Part shown: one piece after another, positions 34,659-43,381 of the stretch | Position numbering within the stretch: position 1 is the first letter of the stretch | Layout: each line of letters opens with the position of its first letter | NCBI GenBank assembly: GCA_017889635.1 | Contig: JAGGAC010000026.1 | Coordinates: 1 to 64,000 of the forward strand | Origin: Bacillota bacterium | Lineage (GTDB): Bacteria; Bacillota; Negativicutes; Sporomusales; CTSoil-080 | Length of the DNA stretch: 64,000 bases | Direction of reading: 5' to 3' | Made by a program: the position numbers and the translations under genes | The notes under the pieces: model-generated | Database searches by the model: none | What the model was told of the DNA's origin: nothing | Seen by the model: the letters and a program-made list of their open reading frames with translations, nothing else

Positions 34659-37607
34659 TTACATCTTTCGAGTGTTTGTACTTACTGTTGACTTATCTTG
34701 ATCCAGTGAAACTTTGTACCAGGCAGCATACATTGTCGGAAGAACTAACAGGGTCAAGACTGTTGCTCCAAAAAGCCCGGCAGCAATTGCTACCGCCATA
34801 GGTCCCCAGAAAACGCTTGATACAAGGGGAATCATCCCCAGGATAGCCGCAGCAGCGGTCAGCATAATCGGCCGGAATCTAATAACAGCCGCGTTTATTA
34901 TTGCATCCCAAAGTGCTTCGCCGGCAGCAATCTGCTGTTCGATCTGGTCAATAAGAATAACTGAGTTCCTCATGATGATACCCATCAAAGCAAGTATGCC
35001 GAGTTGTACCACAAACCCCATGGGACTCCCGGTTAAGAGAAGCCCCAGGCTGACGCCAATAATGCCAAGCGGCGCAGTCAGCAAAGTCAGAATCATTTTC
35101 GGGATACTCTGTAGTTGGAACATAAGCAAGGTAAGAATAGCCAAAATCATCATCGGAATCGGCGCCATTAAAAAGGTTCCCGCCTTCTTACTCATCTCCA
35201 AAGGCCCGTCGATATCGATACTGTATCCTGCCGGCAGATTGTCACGTACTTCCTTAAGTTTGTCATAAACTTTCTGCGCAGCATCATTCCCCATCGTTCC
35301 CTGAGTTACATTAGCCTGAATCGTAATCGTCGGCTTCAAATTCCGGCGCCAAATTAAACCTTCTTCAGCATCATAGCTTATTTTAGCAATCTGACCGAGT
35401 GGAACATACTTACCATTGCCAATCGAAATATTTATATCTTTTATTTGATTTAAGTCTTTCTTGTTCTCATCGGCAAGACGAAAAACGATACTGACGGTTT
35501 TATCTTTTTCACGATACTCAGTTATCGGCGCTCCAGTTAAATAGGTCTGAAGACTCATCGCCAGACTCTGACTGTCAAGGCCAAGTGCCCTGGCCTTATC
35601 CTGATCGATATTTAGACGCATTACCTTGCTTTTCTCGTTCCAGTCGAAATTGATATCTTTAATTATCTCTTCCTTAGCCATAATATCCTCGACCTGTCCA
35701 GCAATTTCCCGAACCTTATCATGATCATGACCAGTAATTCTAAGTGCAACCGGGTATGGATTTGGCGGCCCCATTTGGATTACTGAAGTATTCGCGCGAA
35801 CATTAGGAAAGTCTTCAGCAAACAAAGCCTGGACCTTTTTCTCCAGTTCTTTACGGGCCGTAAAATCTTTGGCGACAATAACAACCTGGGCATAACTAGT
35901 ATCAGGAAGAGAAGGCGTTGCAGTCAACACAAAGCGGGGTGCGCTCTGGCCAACATAATAAGTGTAACTGACCATATTGGGATCATCGGCAATAAGCTGG
36001 GCAAACCTTTGTACTTCCTGTTCGGTTGCCGCTTGCGACGAGCCTTGCGGCAACCGCATGTCAACCATAAGTTCCGGACGAGTCGACGCTGGGAAAAATT
36101 CTTGTTTGACCAGTCCCAGGAGAGCCACTGAGCCGATAAAGCTGACGCCAGTTATCCCGAGCACTAATTTCCTGTGACTAAGACACCATACCAATACACT
36201 TTTAAACAATCGATAAAACTTTTTGTCATAAATATCTGCTTCCTGTCCATGCTCGCCTGCTGGTTTTACTTTTACCAATAGATAACCAATAAGCGGAGTA
36301 ACTGTGCCGGCAACGCCCCATGATATCAGCAAAGCGATTGTTACAACCGTAAAAATACTGCCCACAAACTCGGCGGCACTTCCGGGAGAAAATCCTACCG
36401 GGATAAAGCCGGCGCAGGTAACAAGTGCTCCGGTCAGACGAGGATAGGCCGTGGCGGTGTAAGCGAAGCAGGCGGCGTCAAACCTGGTCCACCCCTGTTC
36501 AAGTTTGACATTCATCGTTTCCACAACGATAATAGCATCATCCACCAACAGCCCAAGAGCAATGATGAGTGCGCCCAACGAAATCTTCTGGAGATCAATA
36601 CCGAATATATTCATTGCAATAAATACCCCGCAAATAACCAGGGGTATACAAAGCGCAACAACTATCCCAGATCTAACACCAAGACTTATGAAGCTAACGA
36701 TAAGAACAATAAGAATCGCTTCAGCCAAAGATTCAACAAATTCGTTAATCGACGCTTTAACGACCTTGGGCTGATTGGCCACCGTATTTAGCTCCATTCC
36801 CAGCGGTAAACTTTTCTTGACCTCGGTCACTGTTTTTTCGAGGTTTTCCCCCATCGAAAGTACGTTACCGCCCTTTTCCATTGAAACAGCCAATCCGATG
36901 GCCGGCTGACCATTATAAAACATTTTTGGTTCCGCCGGCTCAACATAACTACGTTCTACTTTTGCAATATCACCCAGCCGAAAAGACTTACCGCCAGCAC
37001 GAATAGGCAGACTTCGTAAAGCTTCGATATCTTCGAACATGCCGCTAACCCTTATGTATACATCATCAGATGTGGTCTCAAGCATGCCCGAAGGCGCCAT
37101 AGCATTCTGGGCCTGCACGGCACTCACAATTAGGCCTGGATCAATGCCTAACTGTGCCAGTTTGCTGCTTTCCATTTTAACATATATTTTTTCAGGCTGC
37201 ACTCCAACCAGGTCGACTTTTTTTACATTAGGCACACTGAGCAATGTTCGGCGGATTTTCTCAGCATTTTCCCGCATCTCTTCATAACTATAACCATCGC
37301 CAGTCATAGCATAAATAGTGCCAAACACGTCATCAAAACGGTCATTAAAGTACGGACCGACAACACCTTGGGGCAGCGTTCCTTTTATATCGTTAACCAT
37401 GTTACGTACTTCCAGCCAGGTAGGTCTAACCGAGGCTTCTGAAATTGTATCTTTGAGGTTAACATAGATAACCGCCTGCCCGGTACTGGAGAAACTTTTT
37501 ACATAGTCAATCCCGGGGGTATCCTGAAGCTTTCTTTCAATCTTATCGGTAACCTGTTCCTCCACCTGACGGGCGGTGGCGCCAGGCCAGGCAACACTTA
37601 CAACCAT
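34659..37607 (-). CDS. RND-family efflux pump, 5' end missing
   Basis: The 982-residue frame is an RND (AcrB/MexB-like) transporter with two periplasmic porter regions and about eleven visible membrane helices. The TM4 Asp pair for proton transfer is present (GLLVDDAIIVVE). In the same frame, upstream of the first Met, it reads LGGIFSYQKLGRLEDPDFTIRQ, which is conserved RND N-terminus. That reading meets a stop at 37710-37712 after 34 codons, without a start codon. The first helix is therefore out of reach of normal translation, although it is coded. The upstream adaptor frame runs through the same DNA. See findings. The pump is probably non-functional as read. Confidence 0.85.
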   Translation of the reverse strand: MVVSVAWPGATARQVEEQVTDKIERKLQDTPGIDYVKSFSSTGQAVIYVNLKDTISEASVRPTWLEVRNMVNDIKGTLPQGVVGPYFNDRFDDVFGTIYAMTGDGYSYEEMRENAEKIRRTLLSVPNVKKVDLVGVQPEKIYVKMESSKLAQLGIDPGLIVSAVQAQNAMAPSGMLETTSDDVYIRVSGMFEDIEALRSLPIRAGGKSFRLGDIAKVERSYVEPAEPKMFYNGQPAIGLAVSMEKGGNVLSMGENLEKTVTEVKKSLPLGMELNTVANQPKVVKASINEFVESLAEAILIVLIVSFISLGVRSGIVVALCIPLVICGVFIAMNIFGIDLQKISLGALIIALGLLVDDAIIVVETMNVKLEQGWTRFDAACFAYTATAYPRLTGALVTCAGFIPVGFSPGSAAEFVGSIFTVVTIALLISWGVAGTVTPLIGYLLVKVKPAGEHGQEADIYDKKFYRLFKSVLVWCLSHRKLVLGITGVSFIGSVALLGLVKQEFFPASTRPELMVDMRLPQGSSQAATEQEVQRFAQLIADDPNMVSYTYYVGQSAPRFVLTATPSLPDTSYAQVVIVAKDFTARKELEKKVQALFAEDFPNVRANTSVIQMGPPNPYPVALRITGHDHDKVREIAGQVEDIMAKEEIIKDINFDWNEKSKVMRLNIDQDKARALGLDSQSLAMSLQTYLTGAPITEYREKDKTVSIVFRLADENKKDLNQIKDINISIGNGKYVPLGQIAKISYDAEEGLIWRRNLKPTITIQANVTQGTMGNDAAQKVYDKLKEVRDNLPAGYSIDIDGPLEMSKKAGTFLMAPIPMMILAILTLLMFQLQSIPKMILTLLTAPLGIIGVSLGLLLTGSPMGFVVQLGILALMGIIMRNSVILIDQIEQQIAAGEALWDAIINAAVIRFRPIMLTAAAAILGMIPLVSSVFWGPMAVAIAAGLFGATVLTLLVLPTMYAAWYKVSLDQDKSTVSTNTRKM

Positions 37608-38736
37608 CTGCCTGATTGTAAAATCCGGGTCCTCCAGCCGTCCAAGCTTTTGATAGGAAAATATCCCGCCGAGAAATATAACCAGTATAAAGTAATATAT
37701 CAGTTGAATTTAAGCCTTCGAGTACCTGAACCTGATTGTTTCCATACTGTCCAAGTTTGACAGGCCGCAAATTGACTATGTCGCCGCTCACCACCCATAC
37801 ATTAGGCACATCATCAGTTTGGTAAATTGCTGATAACGGAATATATATCGCAGGCTTAGTACCAGATGCATCTACAGCAACCGTTGCTGTCATACCAAGT
37901 TTTAATTCTGGTGGCGAATTTAAAAGGCTAATCCTGGCCTTATAGGTTCGGGTTACTTTGTCGGCCACCGGAGCTATTTCCCGGACCTTACCGTCAACAA
38001 TTGTCCCCGGCAGCGCCCAAAAGGTAACTTTAATCTGCGAAGCTTTGCGCAATTCCTCCACTTTGTTTTCTGGAATGCTTATTTCTACTTCCTGTTCGCC
38101 GCTCTTAATCAGCGTAATAACCTTTTGTCCTACGCCAACTACCTGGCCAACCTCAACATCGATACCAGCAACCACACCGTCGCAATCGGCATAAAGTGAA
38201 CTGTAGTCTAATTGGTTTGATCCCTGAGCATACTGAGCTGAAGCCTGCCGTGCTGCGGCAACGGCAGCGTCATAAGCACTTTGCTGCTGTTCATATGCGG
38301 CTCGGCTAACAATTCCGTCATCATATAGCTGGCGGTAACGGCTAAGATTATTTTCCGCAAGCTTTAACTGGGACTGAGAAGAATAAACCTGTGCTGAACT
38401 AATATTAACATTTTGCTGAATATCCTTAGCATCAATCTGCATCAGAACATCTCCGGCATGAACAATACTCCCAAGCTCGACGTTGCGTTTAATGATTTTT
38501 CCGCCTACCTGAAAAGCCAACTGACTTTCATATCGGCCCCGTACCTCGCCGGAATATGTATTAGTTTGATTCATAGCGCCAACACCAATCGTACTGGTAC
38601 GAACCAACGGTACATCCACATCCACCGCCTTGGTCGATGAACTTGATCCGATAATCAGCCCTGCCGCTACACACAGTAATACCACCAGAGCTGCCAACCC
38701 ATAATACATTTTCTTTTTCTCGAGCCTTTTTTGCAA
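37543..38736 (-). CDS. RND periplasmic adaptor (membrane fusion protein), 3' end fused out of frame into the RND gene
   Basis: The first 342 residues are a normal HlyD/AcrA-type adaptor. They comprise an N-terminal membrane anchor, a lipoyl half (GRYESQLAFQVGGKI), a coiled-coil hairpin, a beta-barrel (LKLGMTATVAVDAS) and a membrane-proximal part ending QVQVLEGL. The last 55 codons encode nonsense that is the RND N-terminus read in another frame. The natural end of the adaptor, its stop and the RND start are missing, a loss of roughly 100-150 bases (estimate from family length). It links pump and outer-membrane channel. An operator-like palindrome lies 150 bases upstream. Confidence 0.87.
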   Translation of the reverse strand: MQKRLEKKKMYYGLAALVVLLCVAAGLIIGSSSSTKAVDVDVPLVRTSTIGVGAMNQTNTYSGEVRGRYESQLAFQVGGKIIKRNVELGSIVHAGDVLMQIDAKDIQQNVNISSAQVYSSQSQLKLAENNLSRYRQLYDDGIVSRAAYEQQQSAYDAAVAAARQASAQYAQGSNQLDYSSLYADCDGVVAGIDVEVGQVVGVGQKVITLIKSGEQEVEISIPENKVEELRKASQIKVTFWALPGTIVDGKVREIAPVADKVTRTYKARISLLNSPPELKLGMTATVAVDASGTKPAIYIPLSAIYQTDDVPNVWVVSGDIVNLRPVKLGQYGNNQVQVLEGLNSTDILLYTGYISRRDIFLSKAWTAGGPGFYNQADGCKCCLAWRHRPSGGGTGYR

Positions 38737-38889
38737 CTATCCCACTCCCACTGCCAAATTTCTTTTTAAAATATACCAACCTAAATGCCCCCTGATATTG
38801 ACGACTATTGGTTAGATACCCCCTCCTTTAAGCCCGAATCCGCGGTAAAACATTAAACATAAAAGTAAAATAGCAAAGCTCTATATTTT

Positions 38890-38911
38890 TTGACTGACTT
38901 CAGTCAGTCAA
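38890..38911. promoter_or_regulatory. TetR operator before the RND adaptor gene
   Basis: Perfect 9-base arms TTGACTGAC and GTCAGTCAA around TTCA. The left half is the same TGACTGACTTCA found in the tetR and lpxL promoters. The right half also reads TTGACT on the minus strand, so it may overlap the -35 of the adaptor-RND-tolC operon. The exact -10 is unclear. Confidence 0.75.
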
Positions 38912-38942
38912 TGGCATAAAAAAGCTAGCCTTTTTACCATGC

Positions 38943-39560
38943 TTACACGCTTAAAACTAGTTTTCCCTCGGTCATGCCCAATGCTTTCTCCAGAAGAGAT
39001 ACGGCAATATTGGCCCGGCACCTCATTTGCTCCGGCGAATATTTTTTACATACTGCTTCATGAAGACAACCAACTATTGCCATAATAAAATCCACAGTAT
39101 CACTAAGATAGGGAACTTTGAAATAGCCCTGCTCAATCCCTTCTTCAATAATCCTGAGCAAAATCGGTGTAAACGCCTTTGTCCCTTGCCGACGAACCTT
39201 ATCTAAAATGTGCAGGTGTTCATCATTAAATAAATACTCAAACAGCAAGCCTTCGTTGGTATGAATGCCTTCAAATGCTTTACTTATTACCCAGGAAATT
39301 TTTTCTGGAGGCTGCACCAATTCATTAGCACTCAGCACTTCAATCTCAGCAATAACCTTAGCCAGATACCGAACTACGATAGCTTCCAGAACCTCTTCCT
39401 TAGACTTGAAATAATAATAAAAGGTCCCCTGAGCAACACCGATTTCCTTTACAATATCGCTAATCGCGGTCTGGTGGTAACCCCGTTCGTTAAATAAGAA
39501 CTCGGCAGTATCTAATATTTCGGCGATTCTGGTTTGTGGATCTTTTGTTATCCTGCTCAT
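38943..39560 (-). CDS. TetR/AcrR-family repressor
   Basis: A 205-residue TetR repressor. The N-terminal HTH spans about residues 10-55 (TRIAEILDTAEFLFNERGYHQ and ISDIVKEIGVAQGTFYYYFKSKEEVL, in two helices). The ligand-binding all-alpha domain that follows has no recognisable ligand signature. It lies between its own promoter/operator and the RND operon. Copies of its putative operator control three promoters. The family usually responds to hydrophobic drugs, bile acids or fatty acids, which would fit efflux and lipid A modification (inference). Confidence 0.92.
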   Translation of the reverse strand: MSRITKDPQTRIAEILDTAEFLFNERGYHQTAISDIVKEIGVAQGTFYYYFKSKEEVLEAIVVRYLAKVIAEIEVLSANELVQPPEKISWVISKAFEGIHTNEGLLFEYLFNDEHLHILDKVRRQGTKAFTPILLRIIEEGIEQGYFKVPYLSDTVDFIMAIVGCLHEAVCKKYSPEQMRCRANIAVSLLEKALGMTEGKLVLSV

Positions 39561-39579
39561 ACTTTTTCACCTCAGTAAC

Positions 39580-39625
39580 TGACTGACTTCAATCATATTA
39601 TAGTTATATTGGTCATTGCTGTCAA
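39580..39625 (-). promoter_or_regulatory. tetR promoter with operator
   Basis: On the minus strand TTGACA (39625-39620), 17 bases, TATAAT (39602-39597), a perfect consensus. Immediately downstream is the operator half TGACTGAC with TTCAATCA at 39580-39595 on the plus strand. Binding would block the start region, giving autoregulation. Confidence 0.8.
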
Positions 39626-39631
39626 TATCAC

Positions 39632-39668
39632 CTCATGCACTTAGTTGTAGACTACCTAAGTGCATGAG
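39632..39668 (-). terminator. Hairpin at the end of the lpxL-lpxL-OYE operon
   Basis: Perfect 13-base arms CTCATGCACTTAG and complement at 39632-39644 and 39656-39668, 19 bases after the OYE stop. No clear U-tract follows on the minus strand, so it may be a weak terminator or a processing site. It lies just upstream of the tetR promoter. Confidence 0.5.
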
Positions 39669-39686
39669 TGGTAAGATTTCAGTCCG

Positions 39687-40709
39687 TTAACATTGACTTG
39701 TATTTAAAATGCAGAAAAATGCCCCATCAAAATTTAAGCAAGCATTACATGAACTGCATTTAGCTTTATTTCTATTTCCTTGTTCCCAGCGTTGAATAAG
39801 ATCAGGCTCAGCAATCAATGGCCGGGCTAATGAAAAATACTCAATTGACGTCTTAGTCAGCGTTTCAGTCATCGCCGCAAACTCCCGATTGCCGCCAGCT
39901 AATATAATAGGAACTTTGTTGTGCGCGGCAATTTCGGCAACATGCTCCTTAAACCAATTATCTTTAATTGATTGCGGATACCAGTCACAGCTAATTTCAA
40001 TCGCGTCTATTCCTAATTGAGACAATTTACCACATAAATATGAGCAATCTTGAAAAGTAATTCCTCGTCTCGCATCTTCCATACAACTCAGCTTTATAAG
40101 AACAGGATATTCATAACCAACCTTTTTCCGCACAGTATTATAGGTTTCGAAAATCATCTTTGCTCGATTTTCAATACTGCCGCCATATTCATCATTCCGA
40201 CGATTATAATATGGCGATACAAACTGACCTAACAAACAACTGTGTGTCCCCTGTAATTCTATACCATCAAATCCCGCCTCTTTAGCCCGCTGCGCGGCAT
40301 CTCCAAATGCCTTTTGCATAAGTTGAATGTCTTCTTGGGTCATTTCCTTGGGTTTAATCTTAGTCCTCACATTTTGCACCGCACTTGGTCCCCAAATTAC
40401 ATGCTCGTCTTTAAACATGAATGAACCTCGATACCCAATTTGAAGCACAATTTTAGTATCATATTCGTGCACCATACTCGTAATCTTTTTATATTGGCTT
40501 AAAAAAGATTCCTCATAAACTTCCAATCCTAGAACATCTGTAAAACCAGTAATAATAGTACCAACGCCACCGCGGGCCAAATTTTGATAAACCATAAACA
40601 TCTCGTCAACAAGGTCTTTACTGCCACGGTTTTCAAAAGTCGCCGCTCGAAAAAGGCGGTTTTTTAGGCAAATGCTTCCCAGTCTTGTTTTATCAAATAA
40701 AGCTTTCAT
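39687..40709 (-). CDS. Old Yellow Enzyme-family oxidoreductase with altered active-site motif
   Basis: A 340-residue paralogue of the protein at 26113-27216, with the same TIM-barrel landmarks (YGGSIENRAKMI, PIILAGGNRE) and a Cys-rich tail (CSSCNACLNFDGAFFC). The usual HxxH substrate pair reads QGTH (ELQGTHSCLLGQF), so the first His is replaced by Gln. The C-terminal flavodoxin/NAD domain of long family members is absent. It lies 44 bases after the second lpxL gene with no promoter in between, so it is in that operon. The altered site may change substrate choice or reduce activity. Confidence 0.86.
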   Translation of the reverse strand: MKALFDKTRLGSICLKNRLFRAATFENRGSKDLVDEMFMVYQNLARGGVGTIITGFTDVLGLEVYEESFLSQYKKITSMVHEYDTKIVLQIGYRGSFMFKDEHVIWGPSAVQNVRTKIKPKEMTQEDIQLMQKAFGDAAQRAKEAGFDGIELQGTHSCLLGQFVSPYYNRRNDEYGGSIENRAKMIFETYNTVRKKVGYEYPVLIKLSCMEDARRGITFQDCSYLCGKLSQLGIDAIEISCDWYPQSIKDNWFKEHVAEIAAHNKVPIILAGGNREFAAMTETLTKTSIEYFSLARPLIAEPDLIQRWEQGNRNKAKCSSCNACLNFDGAFFCILNTSQC

Positions 40710-40753
40710 TTTATTAGCCCCTTCATTCTATCTTCACGCCGACAAATTAACTA

Positions 40754-41620
40754 TTAAACAATCTGTGTATGCTTCCAACGATTATGCAGCCAAAACCATT
40801 CATTGGGAAATTGGCGAATATGATTTTCAATAATAGTTGTAAGCTGTTGGGTAATAGTAAATACATCCGCATCGCGATTAGCCGTTTTTTCCACAAATAT
40901 CGGCTTACTCAAGACAGCTGTATGACCGCCATCTTCTTTTCTAGTAATAAAAGCCGGTACAATCGGCGTACCTTTCATCCTTGCCATTGCTGCCGCCCCT
41001 GTCGCCGTAGAAGCCGGAACTCCGAAAAATTTAACAAATGTCCCTTCATTACCAGCATCCTGATCCATTAATAACCCAAGTATCTTTCCTTCTCCCAACA
41101 ACCGAATCATCTCACGGATCTCATTTTTGTAAACCACATGCATCCCTGACAACATGCGATATTCATTAATAAACCGATTCATTGCTGTATTCGTCTGCTT
41201 TTGAGCTACCCCGACCACTGGAAAACCATTAAGAGACAGTGCCGGTCCCAATAATTCCCAATTACCACTATGAGCTGTTGCAATTACAACTCCCTTGCCA
41301 TAAGCCAAGGCCTCATGTAAATACTCCCGCCCCTTAATTGTAACCAACTGATTAATATTGCTTTTGTTTAAAAGCGGAAACCGTAGTACTTCTATCAGCA
41401 TATTCCCAAAACGTGTAGTACTGCTTTTCACAATATCGCTTGCAAGTTCTCTATCCACACCAAAACTGCGCATAATATTTCCAACAGCTAATTTCTTGCG
41501 CCTTTTCGGTACGAGAAGCCAACCAAGGCTACCGATCGCTTTCCCGCTATAATACCTTGCTTTTAGCGGTAATATACAAAAAAACCGGCTAATTAGTTTC
41601 ATTATGTAATAGACTACCAT
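40754..41620 (-). CDS. LpxL/HtrB-type acyltransferase 2
   Basis: A 288-residue lipid A late acyltransferase of the LpxL/LpxM family. It is an inner-membrane protein with an N-terminal hydrophobic helix (IMKLISRFFCILPL). The catalytic HxxxxE motif is intact in ATAHSGNWELLG, and other family residues are seen in LGLLMDQDAG and PNEWFWLHNRWK. It adds a secondary acyl chain to lipid A. The ATG at 41620 is chosen because AAGGA lies 8 bases upstream; the open frame begins 6 bases earlier with TTG. It follows the paralogous gene by 48 bases. Confidence 0.92.
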   Translation of the reverse strand: MVVYYIMKLISRFFCILPLKARYYSGKAIGSLGWLLVPKRRKKLAVGNIMRSFGVDRELASDIVKSSTTRFGNMLIEVLRFPLLNKSNINQLVTIKGREYLHEALAYGKGVVIATAHSGNWELLGPALSLNGFPVVGVAQKQTNTAMNRFINEYRMLSGMHVVYKNEIREMIRLLGEGKILGLLMDQDAGNEGTFVKFFGVPASTATGAAAMARMKGTPIVPAFITRKEDGGHTAVLSKPIFVEKTANRDADVFTITQQLTTIIENHIRQFPNEWFWLHNRWKHTQIV

Positions 41621-41668
41621 TCGCAACTTCCTTTACCATCGAATTCAAACAGTCTTGCCGAAAAACAA

Positions 41669-42565
41669 CTAGGCCTGACTTTCCATATATGGCGTATTCC
41701 AACGTTTTTGAAACCACAGCCAATCTTCCGGATGTTCCATAATGGCCGCTTCAACAATCTTTGTCATTCGCGCTGTATTCTCATAAAGCGCTTGCTTCGG
41801 ATCGTCATGACGCTCATAGCTAAATGGACGTTCGATAACGATACGGTAACCGCCTTTAGAACGGTGAAAAATAAAACCCGGTACAATAATCGAATCAAAT
41901 TTTTCGGAAAAAACCGCCGGACCGACAGGTGTAGACGCCTTTTTTCCTAAAAAGTCTATAAATACCCCATCTTTTCCCCCGTCTTGGTCAGCCAAAAACC
42001 CTAATACTTTACCTTTTTTTAAAGCTCTGGCTGCTTTAATCATTTCAGTTGTTCCGCGGCTAAAAACTTCCACTCCCATCCTTTCGCGATATTCATTTAA
42101 AAACCGACTATACTGAGCATTTGGCTGTTGTTTAACAATAGTTGTTATTGGAAAACCAGCTAAGGCCAAGCCGGCTGCTAGCCATTCCCAATTGCCAATA
42201 TGTGCGGTAAGGAAAACTACCCCTTTTCCGGATGCTACAGCCTGTTTAAGATTATCCAAACCATCAATTGAAATATATTTCTTGATTTTTTGTGGAGTCA
42301 ACCTTGGCGTATACATGACTTCGACTAACATTTGGCCTAAATTATAAAACAACCGCCGAATAACCTTTTCCGCATCCTCATATGATATTTTCAAGCCGCG
42401 CATAGCTTGGTCAATTCCGCGCTTTCGCTGGCGCGCCGCCACTAAATAATATATATACCCTAAGCTGCGTCCAAATTTAACCACTAAAGAATACGGCAAT
42501 AAACAAATAATAAAACTAAATCCCTTTAATAAACGATACTGTAAATTATTAAACATTCTACTCAC
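41669..42565 (-). CDS. LpxL/HtrB-type acyltransferase 1
   Basis: A 298-residue LpxL-family protein with a hydrophobic N-terminal anchor, the HxxxxE motif in LTAHIGNWEWLA, a downstream GFLADQDGG and the C-terminal EDWLWFQKRWNT. The two tandem copies are about as different from each other as separate LpxL/LpxM enzymes. They may therefore add different acyl chains or act at different positions (inference). It is the first gene of the operon; the start is 8 bases after a 34-base perfect palindrome. The promoter/operator module is at 42646-42691. Confidence 0.92.
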   Translation of the reverse strand: MSRMFNNLQYRLLKGFSFIICLLPYSLVVKFGRSLGYIYYLVAARQRKRGIDQAMRGLKISYEDAEKVIRRLFYNLGQMLVEVMYTPRLTPQKIKKYISIDGLDNLKQAVASGKGVVFLTAHIGNWEWLAAGLALAGFPITTIVKQQPNAQYSRFLNEYRERMGVEVFSRGTTEMIKAARALKKGKVLGFLADQDGGKDGVFIDFLGKKASTPVGPAVFSEKFDSIIVPGFIFHRSKGGYRIVIERPFSYERHDDPKQALYENTARMTKIVEAAIMEHPEDWLWFQKRWNTPYMESQA

Positions 42566-42572
42566 CCCTACA

Positions 42573-42606
42573 CCGATTATTGACTGACGCGTCAGTCAAT
42601 AATCGG
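42573..42606. promoter_or_regulatory. 34-base perfect palindrome before lpxL
   Basis: Perfect 17-base arms centred at 42589/42590. The core is TGACTGACG followed by its complement, flanked by CCGATTAT and its complement. It lies in the 5' untranslated region just before the lpxL start, so it can act as a TetR operator in DNA or as a hairpin in RNA that hides the ribosome site. Confidence 0.8.
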
Positions 42607-42645
42607 AAATACAATTTTATCGCAGCTCTAAGATCTCTCGACCGC

Positions 42646-42691
42646 TGACTGACTTCAATCATATTGTAGTTTTTTTGGTCAATATTGTCAA
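42646..42691 (-). promoter_or_regulatory. lpxL operon promoter with TetR operator
   Basis: On the minus strand TTGACA (42691-42686), 17 bases, TACAAT (42668-42663), then TGACTGAC/TTCAATCA at 42646-42661 on the plus strand. The arrangement, spacing and most bases are those of the tetR promoter at 39580-39625. Confidence 0.8.
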
Positions 42692-42702
42692 TAATTCATA
42701 GA

Positions 42703-42744
42703 CGAAAAAAGGCATAGACATATTCCTATCTATACCTTTTTTCG
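42703..42744 (-). terminator. Terminator between the zinc-ribbon gene and the lpxL promoter
   Basis: Arms of 16 bases (with one mismatch), CGAAAAAAGG and CCTTTTTTCG outermost, at 42703-42718 and 42729-42744. A/T-rich ends suit termination in either direction. It separates the zinc-ribbon gene from the lpxL promoter. Confidence 0.75.
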
Positions 42745-42841
42745 ATGTATGCTTGCCACAAAACTATTTTTTCATTTCCAAGACCATTTTCCCCCACTGT
42801 TGAATACAGTACTATAACTTATTAAACCATTAATTTAAAAC

Positions 42842-43189
42842 TCATTTCTTTGATTCGGATGAAAAAATAACCGAGTCGTTAATTAACTGGCTTCCCGGCC
42901 AAGGAACATGGCGAAATATTTCGTCTATTGAATTATCATCTCGCACTCTGTCCTTACTTAGCACTTTACGATAATGGATATATGGTCCTTTTTTGCCGCA
43001 CTCAGGACAATATGTATTGTTTGCTCGGTGTTTGTTAGCTTTCCATGAGAACAAATTAAAATGCAGCCCGCAGTTTTGACAAATGAAACCATTGACAAAA
43101 ACGCCCTCACGTTCTTCCTCGCCAACACCAATACTAACAGGCTTGTTTCTTACAATCGGTACCGGTTGCCTAATAAATTCACTGTCCAT
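42842..43189 (-). CDS. Unknown zinc-ribbon protein (115 aa)
   Basis: I do not recognise a family. The 115-residue soluble protein has two CxxC pairs (FICQNCGLHFNL and TYCPECGKKG) that would bind one zinc ion, between about residues 37 and 65. The flanks are charged and Pro/Val-rich. The ribosome site (GGAGG-like) and start codon are good. It is alone between intergenic regions. It may bind RNA or protein, but there is no evidence for either. Confidence 0.65.
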   Translation of the reverse strand: MDSEFIRQPVPIVRNKPVSIGVGEEEREGVFVNGFICQNCGLHFNLFSWKANKHRANNTYCPECGKKGPYIHYRKVLSKDRVRDDNSIDEIFRHVPWPGSQLINDSVIFSSESKK

Positions 43190-43381
43190 AAACTATGCCT
43201 CCTTAATATATAATAGAAAGTAGTATGTTTATTGGACCTCTAACTTTATCCAACCATCCTATTTTTATCGTCAAGTCTATAACTATATTACTATTTTATT
43301 TCGGCAATACTTGTTTTGTCCCTGCCAGCAAAGTTCCTTTATGCGGCATATATTGGCTCAAATAATCCAATAAGAACTAGA

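Noticed and set aside
39687-40709. 2,4-dienoyl-CoA reductase for the OYE paralogues
   Set aside because: These enzymes need a C-terminal flavodoxin/NAD domain of about 300 residues, which is absent in both copies.
42573-42606. Palindrome as an insertion-sequence end or attachment site
   Set aside because: It is perfectly symmetric, shares its core with the tetR operators and sits in a leader, with no transposase or integrase nearby.
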